From the NCBI GenBank assembly GCA_905192805.1, contig CAJJMF010000005.1, forward strand, positions 1 to 29,068: a stretch of 29,068 nt of DNA, given 5' to 3'. Origin of the DNA: an uncultured Sutterella sp. Its GTDB lineage: Bacteria; Pseudomonadota; Gammaproteobacteria; Burkholderiales; Burkholderiaceae_F. Below the pieces are notes generated by a model. It saw only the letters and a program-made list of their open reading frames with translations. It had not been told where the DNA came from and searched no databases. Positions 15,938 through 23,099 of the stretch are shown here, in pieces (the first letter of the stretch is position 1; each line of letters begins with the position of its first letter). The position numbers and the translations under genes were made by a program.

Positions 15938-16726
15938 ATGAAACTCGCCCTTGGCATTGAATATGACGGCGGGGCCTTTAACGGTTGGCAAATCCAACCC
16001 GATTGCCCCACCGTACAGGGAACGCTCGAACGTGCGATCGAGCGTTTCGTCTGTCAGCCCGTTCCTACGATTTGTGCAGGCCGCACCGATACGGGGGTCC
16101 ATGCGACCCATCAGGTGGTCAGTATTGACGCACCCGTTGATCGACCCATGCGTAATTGGGTTCGCGCCCTCAATACCTTTTTACCCGATACGGTGTCGGT
16201 ACGTTGGGCACAGGTGGTGCCCGAGGATTTCCATGCGCGCTACAGTGCGCGTGAACGTACCTACGAGTATTGGATTTATAACGAAGCCATCCGTTCGCCC
16301 ATTATGGAAAAACGAACGGGCTGGGTGTTTCGCCCGTTAGATGTCGCCCGTATGCAAGCGGGGGCTCAACCGCTCTTAGGAGAGCACGACTTCACGAGTT
16401 TTCGTGCCTCGGAATGCCAGGCAGCAACCCCCGTGCGTACGATTACGGATTTACGTATTCGTCGCTTTGGTTCGCTCGTCGGGATTCGAATTAGTGCGAA
16501 TGCGTTTTTGCAACACATGGTGCGCAACATTGTGGGAACGCTCATTTATGTGGGCACTGGCCGGGAAGAACCCGAATGGGTCAAGACCGTGCTCGAAGCG
16601 CGTTGTCGCGCCGAAGCCGCTCCAACGTTTAGTCCCTCGGGGCTCTATCTCACGGGGGTGCGCTACGAGGTGGACACGATTGCGCCCTATGGCGCTAGTC
16701 CGTTCGGATGGTCGCCAGAGGCCTAA
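15938..16726 (+). CDS. truA: tRNA pseudouridine(38-40) synthase TruA
   Basis: 262 residues from ATG 15938; a GTG at 15926 in the same frame is possible but would leave no room for a Shine-Dalgarno. TruA converts U38-U40 in the anticodon arm of many tRNAs to pseudouridine. The opening LALGIEYDGGAFNGWQ and the active-site motif AGRTDTGVHA, with catalytic Asp51, are diagnostic. Length is close to E. coli TruA (270). The start lies 18 bases after the fimV stop, with no terminator between, so the two genes are co-transcribed. The stop codon falls at the edge of a small hairpin. accD follows directly, without the trpFBA genes often found here. Confidence 0.96.
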   Translation: MKLALGIEYDGGAFNGWQIQPDCPTVQGTLERAIERFVCQPVPTICAGRTDTGVHATHQVVSIDAPVDRPMRNWVRALNTFLPDTVSVRWAQVVPEDFHARYSARERTYEYWIYNEAIRSPIMEKRTGWVFRPLDVARMQAGAQPLLGEHDFTSFRASECQAATPVRTITDLRIRRFGSLVGIRISANAFLQHMVRNIVGTLIYVGTGREEPEWVKTVLEARCRAEAAPTFSPSGLYLTGVRYEVDTIAPYGASPFGWSPEA

Positions 16727-16739
16727 ACCAAGGCCTCTG
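16716..16739 (+). terminator. Small hairpin at the end of truA
   Basis: cagaggcct (16716-16724) pairs with aggcctctg (16731-16739) and the truA stop lies within it. No T run follows, so termination is doubtful; it may protect the mRNA 3' end. Confidence 0.4.
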
Positions 16740-16745
16740 AGCTCG

Positions 16746-16751
16746 TATAAT
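16746..16751 (+). promoter_or_regulatory. Probable -10 of accD
   Basis: Exact TATAAT just after the truA hairpin and 50 bases before the accD ATG. The -35 position is poor. If used, accD would have its own start inside the cluster. Confidence 0.45.
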
Positions 16752-16800
16752 CCCAGTGACGTCCAAGAGACCTTCACCTTTTTCAATCGATGAGTCAATT

Positions 16801-17679
16801 ATGAGTTGGTTAACACACATTCTTCCGAAGATCAAACGTGAAAGCGATGGGGAACGCAAGAAAGCCAGTCCTATTCCTGAAGGGGTATGGACGAAGTGCC
16901 CGGGTTGCGATGAACCGCTGTTTCAGGAAGAACTCCGTTTGTCGTTACAGGTGTGTCCGAAGTGTGGTTACCACCATCGCATTGGCGCCCGTGCGCGCTT
17001 ATTTGCCTTTTTGGATCAAGGCTCCACGACGGAAATCGGGGCAGAGGTTGTACCGGGCGACCCCTTAGGGTTCGTCGACAGTAAGCCCTACCCGAAGCGC
17101 ATCGCCGAAGCAGCCGCTAAAACAGGCGAAACCGATGCCTTGGTAGTGATGTCGGGTACGTTGCGTGCTCAGCCCATGGTTGCCGCTGCCTTTGAATTTA
17201 ATTTCATGGGGGGTTCGATGGGGAGCGTGGTGGGCGAACGCTTTAGCTTAGGGGTGGAAGAGGCCTTACGTTTGAAGTCGCCCTTTGTGTGCTTTACCGC
17301 GTCGGGCGGCGCCCGTATGCAAGAAGGCTTGATTTCGCTCATGCAAATGGCCAAAACTACGGCAGCGGTGGCGAAATTAGCGCAAGCGCAACTCCCCTTT
17401 ATTACGGTGTTAACCGACCCGACGATGGGCGGCGTATCGGCGTCCTTTGCGTTTATCGGTGACGTGGTGATGGCCGAACCCAATGCACTCATCGGGTTTG
17501 CGGGACCCCGCGTGATTGAGCAGACCGTGCACGAAAAGTTGCCCGAAGGCTTCCAGCGTGCGGAATTCCTCTTAAAGAAAGGTCAAATCGACATGATCGT
17601 GGACCGTCGTGATTTGCGACCCAAGATTTCCATGATCACGCAGATGTTGATGCGTAAACCGCCAGTGACTGGCGTCTAA
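16801..17679 (+). CDS. accD: Acetyl-CoA carboxylase carboxyltransferase subunit beta
   Basis: 292 residues from ATG 16801 (MSWLTHILPKIK, the usual AccD opening). A GTG at 16756 directly after the TATAAT is rejected. AccD with AccA transfers CO2 from carboxybiotin to acetyl-CoA, making malonyl-CoA for fatty-acid synthesis. The four-cysteine zinc finger (Cys33, Cys36, Cys52, Cys55) is intact. The carboxyltransferase core with GGSMGSVVGE, SGGARMQEG and PTMGGVSASFA follows. Length is typical. The gene sits 74 bases after truA and is closed by a strong terminator before folC, although folC is its usual operon partner, so the pair may be only partly coupled. The Shine-Dalgarno before the ATG is weak. 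Confidence 0.96.
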   Translation: MSWLTHILPKIKRESDGERKKASPIPEGVWTKCPGCDEPLFQEELRLSLQVCPKCGYHHRIGARARLFAFLDQGSTTEIGAEVVPGDPLGFVDSKPYPKRIAEAAAKTGETDALVVMSGTLRAQPMVAAAFEFNFMGGSMGSVVGERFSLGVEEALRLKSPFVCFTASGGARMQEGLISLMQMAKTTAAVAKLAQAQLPFITVLTDPTMGGVSASFAFIGDVVMAEPNALIGFAGPRVIEQTVHEKLPEGFQRAEFLLKKGQIDMIVDRRDLRPKISMITQMLMRKPPVTGV

Positions 17680-17694
17680 ACCCAAATACTTTGC

Positions 17695-17728
17695 AAAAAA
17701 CCGCGTATCGCTGGGTATGCGGTTTTTT
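17695..17728 (+). terminator. Intrinsic terminator after accD
   Basis: aaaaaaccgcgta (17695-17707) pairs with tatgcggtttttt (17716-17728) over 13 pairs with one G-U, and the stem itself ends in six T. It lies 15 bases after the accD stop and 20 bases before folC. Confidence 0.85.
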
Positions 17729-17747
17729 CCCATGAGTCCACTAGAAA

Positions 17748-19085
17748 ATGAAGTTTGAATCGAATCATCTAGCCGATTGGTTAGCTCATATTGAAGCCCT
17801 TCACGCCATCCCGATTGACATGGGATTGGATCGTATGCGTGAGATGGTCAAACGCTTAGGAATCACCTTTAAGGGGCAAACCACGATTTTGGTTGGGGGC
17901 ACGAACGGAAAAGGCTCGAGCTGTGCGCTGCTCGAGCACATTTACCGTGCCGCGGGCTATACGACCGGTATGCATACCTCCCCCCATTTAATGCGCGTGA
18001 ACGAACGTTGCGTCATTAACGGTAAAGAGGTAAGCGATGAGCGATTGATCGACGCCTTTCGTGAGGTGGAAGCGGCTCGCGCGGAGATGACGCTTTCTTA
18101 CTTTGAATACACGGGGCTCGCGTTTTTAAAGATTTTCCAAGACGAAGCGCTCGACGTCGTTATCCTCGAAATTGGACTCGGTGGACGATTAGACGCGATG
18201 AATGTGATTGATGCCAATGCGGCCCTCATTGCCACGGTCGGTATTGACCACGTGGCCTTCTTAGGGAACACCCGTGAGAAGATTGGCTGGGAAAAAGCCC
18301 ACATTTATCGTCCGGGCGCGCCAGCGGTGTTAGCCGATCCGGATACACCTCAAACCGTGCGCGACGTTGCGCAGCAACTGGGCGCCCTCAAGACCTTCTT
18401 AAACGAAGACTATCGCTATACGATCAATGCCGATGGCACGTGGGATTTCACCTTGGGTGAGCTCAGCTGGACGAATTTACCGCCCTCGAATTTGGTTGGT
18501 CGCAATCAGTACCAAAACGCCGCCGGGGTGTTGGCGGTTGTGGCGCGACTGCTCTCACGCGTTCCCGTGACGCGTGACGCGATCGAGAAAGGGTTGCACA
18601 CGGTGCGTTTGGCGGGACGCTTTGAAGTCGTCCAAAAAACGCCGTACCCGATCGTGATCGATGTGGGTCATAACCCGCAGGCCGCGAGCGTTTTACGTCG
18701 GAACATTTTGGATACGAAGCGTCCTGGGGAGCGTACGATCGCCGTTTTTGGGATGTTGGCCGATAAGGACATGCAAAGCGTCGCGGGGTTACTCAAAGAC
18801 GTCTTTGACGCGTGGTACATCGCCTCGCTCACGGGACCTCGTGCGGCCACGGCCGAGCAGTTAGCGGCGGCGATGGTGGCTGCTGGGGTCGACGAAACCC
18901 GCATCCAACGCTATGACGATGTGGTGAGCGCCCTTCTTTCTGCTCGATCCGATGCCTTAAAGGTATGTAAGTGTGAGAATTCGGGTCGAGAGGCGTGCGA
19001 GCCTGTTAGAATGATCATATTCGGCTCTTTTGTCACGGTTACCGCCGCAGCGGAAGCATTGGCCAAAGACGGTATCGTGATGTAA
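17748..19085 (+). CDS. folC: Bifunctional dihydrofolate synthase / folylpolyglutamate synthase
   Basis: 445-residue Mur-ligase-family enzyme that joins glutamate to dihydropteroate and adds further glutamates to tetrahydrofolate. The ATP-binding loop GGTNGKGSS is at residues 50-58. The motifs TSPHLMRVNER, EIGLGGRLDAMN and DVGHNPQAA follow in the normal FolC order. The length fits (about 420-445). The ATG is 20 bases after the accD terminator, with only a weak purine-rich site before it. Close to its end there is an unusual Cys-containing insert (VCKCENSGREACEP) before the final VTAAAEAL segment. The product supports the folate pool, the same pool that the ZTP riboswitch upstream in the window reports on. 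Confidence 0.95.
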   Translation: MKFESNHLADWLAHIEALHAIPIDMGLDRMREMVKRLGITFKGQTTILVGGTNGKGSSCALLEHIYRAAGYTTGMHTSPHLMRVNERCVINGKEVSDERLIDAFREVEAARAEMTLSYFEYTGLAFLKIFQDEALDVVILEIGLGGRLDAMNVIDANAALIATVGIDHVAFLGNTREKIGWEKAHIYRPGAPAVLADPDTPQTVRDVAQQLGALKTFLNEDYRYTINADGTWDFTLGELSWTNLPPSNLVGRNQYQNAAGVLAVVARLLSRVPVTRDAIEKGLHTVRLAGRFEVVQKTPYPIVIDVGHNPQAASVLRRNILDTKRPGERTIAVFGMLADKDMQSVAGLLKDVFDAWYIASLTGPRAATAEQLAAAMVAAGVDETRIQRYDDVVSALLSARSDALKVCKCENSGREACEPVRMIIFGSFVTVTAAAEALAKDGIVM

Positions 19086-19099
19086 AGCCTGAAATACTC

Positions 19100-19131
19100 G
19101 AGACGATGTCTTTCGTTGGAGACATCGTCTC
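19100..19131. terminator. Perfect hairpin between folC and the SPOR gene
   Basis: gagacgatgtct (19100-19111) and its exact complement (19120-19131) around an 8-base loop, 14 bases after the folC stop. A C-rich stretch follows instead of a T run, so it may be an mRNA-stabilising structure or a weak terminator. Confidence 0.5.
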
Positions 19132-19207
19132 CCCCTCACGAAGACTTTCGTCTGGGGAATCGAAATCGATTAGCTAATTCATACCTTTTTTCGTTGTGAG
19201 TAAATAT

Positions 19208-20443
19208 ATGGCGTTTCCTAATCCCTTCAAAAAAGAACCCAGTTCGTCGAGTGCTCCGCGTGTGGAGCCGCGTGTCGAACCACGTCTTGGGGCAGGCGAC
19301 GCCCAGGATGATTCACCTTGGGTCAGTCATGATGAACCCACCGTTAATCCGGGAGCGTCGTTGCATCCTGAGCGTAACGATGGTCCGCGTTTAGGGGCGG
19401 TTCCCACGATTGAAACCGAATCGACGGAAACGTTCTCACTACGCAAAGAGGAACCGTTAACGGTGCCGACACAAACTGAAGCGGTCGATGACACGCCCGA
19501 GCCCACGCCGAAAACCACGCTCGCGAGTTTATGGGCGAAGTTAACGCACAAGGAGAAACGTACCCCCGAAACGAAACCCGTCACCGAAACCGTGGCGCCG
19601 GAAGTGGGTGAACGTGTTACGCGCACTCCTTCGGACGCGCCCACGAGTGTGGAACACATGGGGGCTCCGGGCACATACGGGATTGTGGGGTCGGATGTAC
19701 CGCCGCCCAGTCCTACACCGATTCAAACGAAGCGCGCAAAACCGATTCCGAGCGATCAAGAACTCTTGGCACGTCAGAAAACCCGTAACCGTTTGGTGGG
19801 GGCAGCCGCGTTATTGATGGCGGCGGTCATTATTGCGCCGCTCTTTTTGGATAGCGAAAAAGCCATTGACGAGGCCAAAGTCTCGACGACCATTCCTCCG
19901 GTGACGGACGCACAACGGGTCGAAGTGCCGCTGGAAAAACCGGCGGAAACCACGACCACGGTGGGCGCTCCGACCACGTCGGATCCAGCGCCGGTCTTAA
20001 CCGGAAGCGCTGCGGTGAATAGCGATACGGGCGCCTTGCCGCTCGCGACACCGCCTGAGACGAGCACGACGCAACCTGCCACCAACGTGGCCCCGGCGCC
20101 GAGCGCTCCGGAAAAGGTGAAGGAAGAGCCCAAGAAAGTGGCTGACACCCCGAAACCGGAAAAAGTCGTGAAGACCCCAGAAAAGCCGGAAAAAACCGAA
20201 GCCACGGCGACGGGTAAGGGCTTTTACGTGCAGGTGGTGGCCGTGAGTGGCGAATCGCGTGCCAATGCCGTCCTGAAAAAACTCCACGACAATGGGTTAC
20301 CCGCTTACAAGATGAAGGTCGACGGAAAGAACATTTGGCGTATCCGTGTGGGGCTCTTTAAGACCCGTCAGGAAGCGCAATCCGCGATTGGAAAACTCGT
20401 TTTGTTGGGTTACCACGATAAACTTAGTCCCGAAATGCAATAA
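19208..20443 (+). CDS. dedD: SPOR-domain protein, DedD-like
   Basis: 411 residues from ATG 19208. A GTG at 19196 is in frame but has no Shine-Dalgarno, and its gtgag may itself serve as one for 19208. A long polar, probably disordered N-terminal half is followed by a single membrane helix (RLVGAAALLMAAVIIAPLFL), then a Pro/Thr/Lys-rich linker. A C-terminal SPOR domain covers about the last 75 residues (GFYVQVVAVSGESRANAVLKKL to the end). SPOR domains bind denuded glycan strands at the division septum. The position between folC and cvpA is that of dedD in E. coli, but the protein is about twice as long because the cytoplasmic part is extended. The orientation is inferred as N-in, SPOR in the periplasm. 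Confidence 0.88.
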   Translation: MAFPNPFKKEPSSSSAPRVEPRVEPRLGAGDAQDDSPWVSHDEPTVNPGASLHPERNDGPRLGAVPTIETESTETFSLRKEEPLTVPTQTEAVDDTPEPTPKTTLASLWAKLTHKEKRTPETKPVTETVAPEVGERVTRTPSDAPTSVEHMGAPGTYGIVGSDVPPPSPTPIQTKRAKPIPSDQELLARQKTRNRLVGAAALLMAAVIIAPLFLDSEKAIDEAKVSTTIPPVTDAQRVEVPLEKPAETTTTVGAPTTSDPAPVLTGSAAVNSDTGALPLATPPETSTTQPATNVAPAPSAPEKVKEEPKKVADTPKPEKVVKTPEKPEKTEATATGKGFYVQVVAVSGESRANAVLKKLHDNGLPAYKMKVDGKNIWRIRVGLFKTRQEAQSAIGKLVLLGYHDKLSPEMQ

Positions 20444-20460
20444 TGCGCTGGATTTTCCGC

Positions 20461-20466
20461 TAGAAT
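20461..20466 (+). promoter_or_regulatory. Possible -10 of cvpA
   Basis: TAGAAT in the 58-base gap before cvpA, about 36 bases before its ATG. No convincing -35. Confidence 0.3.
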
Positions 20467-20501
20467 CAAGCGACATTTTTTGAGCAAGGACTCCAAACTC
20501 C

Positions 20502-21011
20502 ATGAATGAAATTGACTGGCTCATCTCGGCGCTCTTATTGGTCTCCACGATCGTAGGGATCATGCGTGGCGTGGTGCGCGAAAGTTTCGCTATCGTCGGT
20601 TGGATTGCTGGCGGGATGTTAGCGCTACGTTATGCGGGCGAGCTGGCCGATCATATTCCCATCGAGTCGGCGGGCGTGATCGTTCGAACGATCATTGCGG
20701 CCGTCGTGATTGTCGTCTTGTGCTTAGTGGCAGTGGGTCTCTTTGGAACGCTACTCCGTAAGCTCTTGGAAGTGGCGGCACTCTCGTTTGAGGATCGCGT
20801 CTTGGGGGCTATTTTTGGATTCTTGCGTGGGATTGTGGTGGTGTGTGTTTGTGTTTTTGTGTTTGGTCTCTCGGATCAAATGCGTAGCACCCACTTGTGG
20901 CAACAATCGGCCTTGATTGGGCCAGCGCAAAATGTGATCACCTGGGCGATGCCGTATATGCCGCGATGGGTGCAAGATTTGCGCGGTACCCCGGGGCAAC
21001 CTGCGAACTGA
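20502..21011 (+). CDS. cvpA: CvpA family membrane protein
   Basis: 169-residue protein with four hydrophobic segments and the CvpA opening NEIDWLISALLLVSTIVGIMRGVVRE. In E. coli CvpA is needed for colicin V production and affects envelope stress tolerance; its molecular activity is not settled. It lies directly upstream of purF, the arrangement conserved in E. coli. AAGGA is present 11 bases before the ATG. A strong terminator lies between cvpA and purF here, so the two need not be in one transcript, unlike in E. coli. Confidence 0.92.
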   Translation: MNEIDWLISALLLVSTIVGIMRGVVRESFAIVGWIAGGMLALRYAGELADHIPIESAGVIVRTIIAAVVIVVLCLVAVGLFGTLLRKLLEVAALSFEDRVLGAIFGFLRGIVVVCVCVFVFGLSDQMRSTHLWQQSALIGPAQNVITWAMPYMPRWVQDLRGTPGQPAN

Positions 21012-21023
21012 TTTTGATGGAAG

Positions 21024-21061
21024 TGATCCACTCTCTGCGTTTGGGAAAGTGGATCATTTTT
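21024..21061 (+). terminator. Intrinsic terminator between cvpA and purF
   Basis: tgatccact (21024-21032) pairs with agtggatca (21048-21056), followed by ttttta. It starts 13 bases after the cvpA stop. Confidence 0.8.
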
Positions 21062-21138
21062 ATTTGAGCTATTGGCTAGAGAGGCTCTTTTAGTGGCCGC
21101 TCACAAAACTTTTGTTTTTTAAAAGGAAAGTACACACT

Positions 21139-22653
21139 ATGTGCGGAATCGTGGCGCTCGTTTCTAACGAAGCAGTCAACCAACGCGTCTATGACGCGCT
21201 TCATCTTCTGCAACATCGCGGGCAAGACGCGGCAGGGATTGCTACGCTCGATGGGTTACAGTTCAACATCTTTAAAGGCATGGGTATGGTGCGTGATGTG
21301 TTCCGTACCCGCAACATGCGTAACTTAACCGGGAATATCGGTATCGGTCACGTGCGCTATCCAACGCAGGGGTGCGCGACCTCGGCCGAAGAATGCCAGC
21401 CCTTTTATGTGAACGCGCCTTACGGGATTGCGCTCGCGCACAATGGGAACTTAACGAACGCCGATGCGCTTCGTCAGGAACTCTACGATACGAACCGTCG
21501 CCATGTGAACACGACGAGTGACTCGGAGGTGTTACTCAACGTGCTCGCGAGCGAAATCTCCAACGTGACGCAAAATGGCGTCAAGCTCACGGCCGATGTG
21601 GTCTTTAATGCGGTTCGCGCCTTACACCGTCGTATTCGTGGCTCCTACGCGTGTGTGGCGTTGATTGCTGGTAAGGGGGTGTTGGCCTTCCGTGACCCCT
21701 ATGGGATTCGTCCGATTGGTTGGGGCTATATGGATCGCCCCGATGGCGGTCGTGATGTGATGATTTCGAGTGAATCCGTGACGATGATCGGTTTGGGGTT
21801 CAAGTTTGAACGTGACTTAAAGCCGGGCGAAGCGATGTGGATCGACTTGGAAGGCAACGTGACGTTCTGCGAAACGGCTGACCGTGCGCTCCTGTCGCCC
21901 TGTGCCTTTGAATTCGTGTACTTTGCCCGTCCCGACTCCATGATCGATGGGATTAGCGTCTACGGGGCGCGTTTGCGTTTAGGCGAATACTTAGCCGATA
22001 CGATTGCCCGCGAAATGGACTTAAGCGGTATTGACGTGGTGATGCCGATTCCGGACAGTGCTCGTCCGTGCGCACAGCAGCTCGCGAGCAAACTCAATAT
22101 TCCGTACCGTGAAGGGTTTATTAAGAACCGTTACGTGGGCCGTACGTTTATCATGCCGGGTCAGGCCGTGCGTCGTAAGAGCGTGCGTCAGAAGTTAAAT
22201 CCGATGCCCGTGGAATTCGTCGGTAAGAATATTCTGTTGGTGGACGACTCGATCGTGCGTGGCACGACGATGCGTGAAATTGTGCAGATGGCTCGCGACG
22301 CGGGCGCCAAAAAGGTCTACGTTGCCTCCGCTGCCCCGCGCGTGATGTTCCCGAACGTCTACGGGATTGACATGCCGACGCGCAAGGAATTGATCTGCGG
22401 TGATGGTAAGAGCGCTGAAGAAGTCTGCAAACTCTTGGGAGCGGATAAAGTGATTTTCCAAGAGCTCGATGACTTAAAGCGTGCCCTACACGACATGAAT
22501 CCGGCTATCCCGCGCTTTGATTGCTCCTGCTTTGATGGGGACTATGTGACGGGCGACGTGAGTGTGGACTACTTGGATCGCTTAGGGAAAGCGAGCGAAG
22601 TGGCGCATGCCGCGGCAGAAAGTAAGCCCACGGATGCCGGTCAAGACGATTAA
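21139..22653 (+). CDS. purF: Amidophosphoribosyltransferase
   Basis: 504 residues from ATG 21139. This start is fixed by MCGIVALV: Cys2 becomes the N-terminal nucleophile of the glutaminase domain after Met removal, so the in-frame upstream ATG at 21112 is excluded. AAGGAA lies 10 bases upstream. PurF makes phosphoribosylamine from PRPP and glutamine, the committed step of purine synthesis. The glutaminase domain (HRGQDAAGIAT, GHVRYPT) is followed by the phosphoribosyltransferase domain, with the PRPP loop LLVDDSIVRGTT near residues 365-377. Length matches E. coli PurF (505). No PurR-like palindrome was seen upstream. A rhodanese gene follows after 23 bases, probably in the same transcript. 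Confidence 0.97.
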   Translation: MCGIVALVSNEAVNQRVYDALHLLQHRGQDAAGIATLDGLQFNIFKGMGMVRDVFRTRNMRNLTGNIGIGHVRYPTQGCATSAEECQPFYVNAPYGIALAHNGNLTNADALRQELYDTNRRHVNTTSDSEVLLNVLASEISNVTQNGVKLTADVVFNAVRALHRRIRGSYACVALIAGKGVLAFRDPYGIRPIGWGYMDRPDGGRDVMISSESVTMIGLGFKFERDLKPGEAMWIDLEGNVTFCETADRALLSPCAFEFVYFARPDSMIDGISVYGARLRLGEYLADTIAREMDLSGIDVVMPIPDSARPCAQQLASKLNIPYREGFIKNRYVGRTFIMPGQAVRRKSVRQKLNPMPVEFVGKNILLVDDSIVRGTTMREIVQMARDAGAKKVYVASAAPRVMFPNVYGIDMPTRKELICGDGKSAEEVCKLLGADKVIFQELDDLKRALHDMNPAIPRFDCSCFDGDYVTGDVSVDYLDRLGKASEVAHAAAESKPTDAGQDD

Positions 22654-22676
22654 TCAACGAGGTAAAGGAGTGAGCG

Positions 22677-23018
22677 ATGCGTACGTATGAAACCGCAGAC
22701 GAGCTTCCAGAGGGCGTCTATCGGCTCGATCAGGAAACCGCTTGGCATTTAATCCAAGAAGGGAAGGCCTTTTTGCTCGATGTGCGTACCCCTGAGGAAT
22801 ACCGTGAAGGCCATATCGAGGGCGCAACGCTGATTCCGGTGGATTGGATCGTTCAGGCCCACACCGATGGGTTACCGAGTAAAGACACCCCGATTCTTAT
22901 TTACTGCCGGGCGGGTAAACGCGCTCAGGTGGCTGCCGAGGTGTTGGGGGCGCTTGGTTGGAAGCGCGTCGCGAACATGGGGGGCACGCTCGAGTGGCCC
23001 TATGGGCTCGTGAAGTAA
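22677..23018 (+). CDS. Single-domain rhodanese-like sulfurtransferase
   Basis: 113-residue cytoplasmic protein with one rhodanese domain: FLLDVRTPEEYREGHIEGA, then the active-site loop YCRAGKRA with Cys77 as the persulfide-forming residue. Such proteins move sulfane sulfur to an acceptor; the partner is unknown. AAGGAG lies 6 bases before the ATG. The gene is 23 bases after purF, so it is probably co-transcribed with it, and is closed by a strong hairpin. In many betaproteobacteria a homocysteine-forming sulfhydrylase gene (metZ) follows purF; a rhodanese occupies the place here. Confidence 0.9.
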   Translation: MRTYETADELPEGVYRLDQETAWHLIQEGKAFLLDVRTPEEYREGHIEGATLIPVDWIVQAHTDGLPSKDTPILIYCRAGKRAQVAAEVLGALGWKRVANMGGTLEWPYGLVK

Positions 23019-23045
23019 GCTCACCTCCTTTTCGTCATCCATAAA

Positions 23046-23079
23046 GAAAACGCTTTCCTTGACTGGGGAAAGCGTTTTC
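23046..23079. terminator. Bidirectional terminator between rhodanese and pbpC
   Basis: gaaaacgctttcc (23046-23058) and its exact complement (23067-23079) around an 8-base loop. T-rich sequence follows in both directions (gttt on plus, ttta on minus). The flanking genes converge. Confidence 0.75.
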
Positions 23080-23099
23080 GTTTGGGGGTGTGGGGACCA

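Noticed and set aside
16756..16800. GTG start giving a longer AccD
   Set aside because: It lies only five bases after the TATAAT -10 element, and MSWL at 16801 is the usual AccD start.
19774..20205. 143-residue minus-strand frame opposite the SPOR gene
   Set aside because: It is an antisense shadow of a Pro/Thr/Lys-rich linker, with no supporting features.
21112..21138. Upstream ATG for PurF
   Set aside because: Cys2 must become the N-terminal nucleophile, which requires starting at MCGIV (21139).
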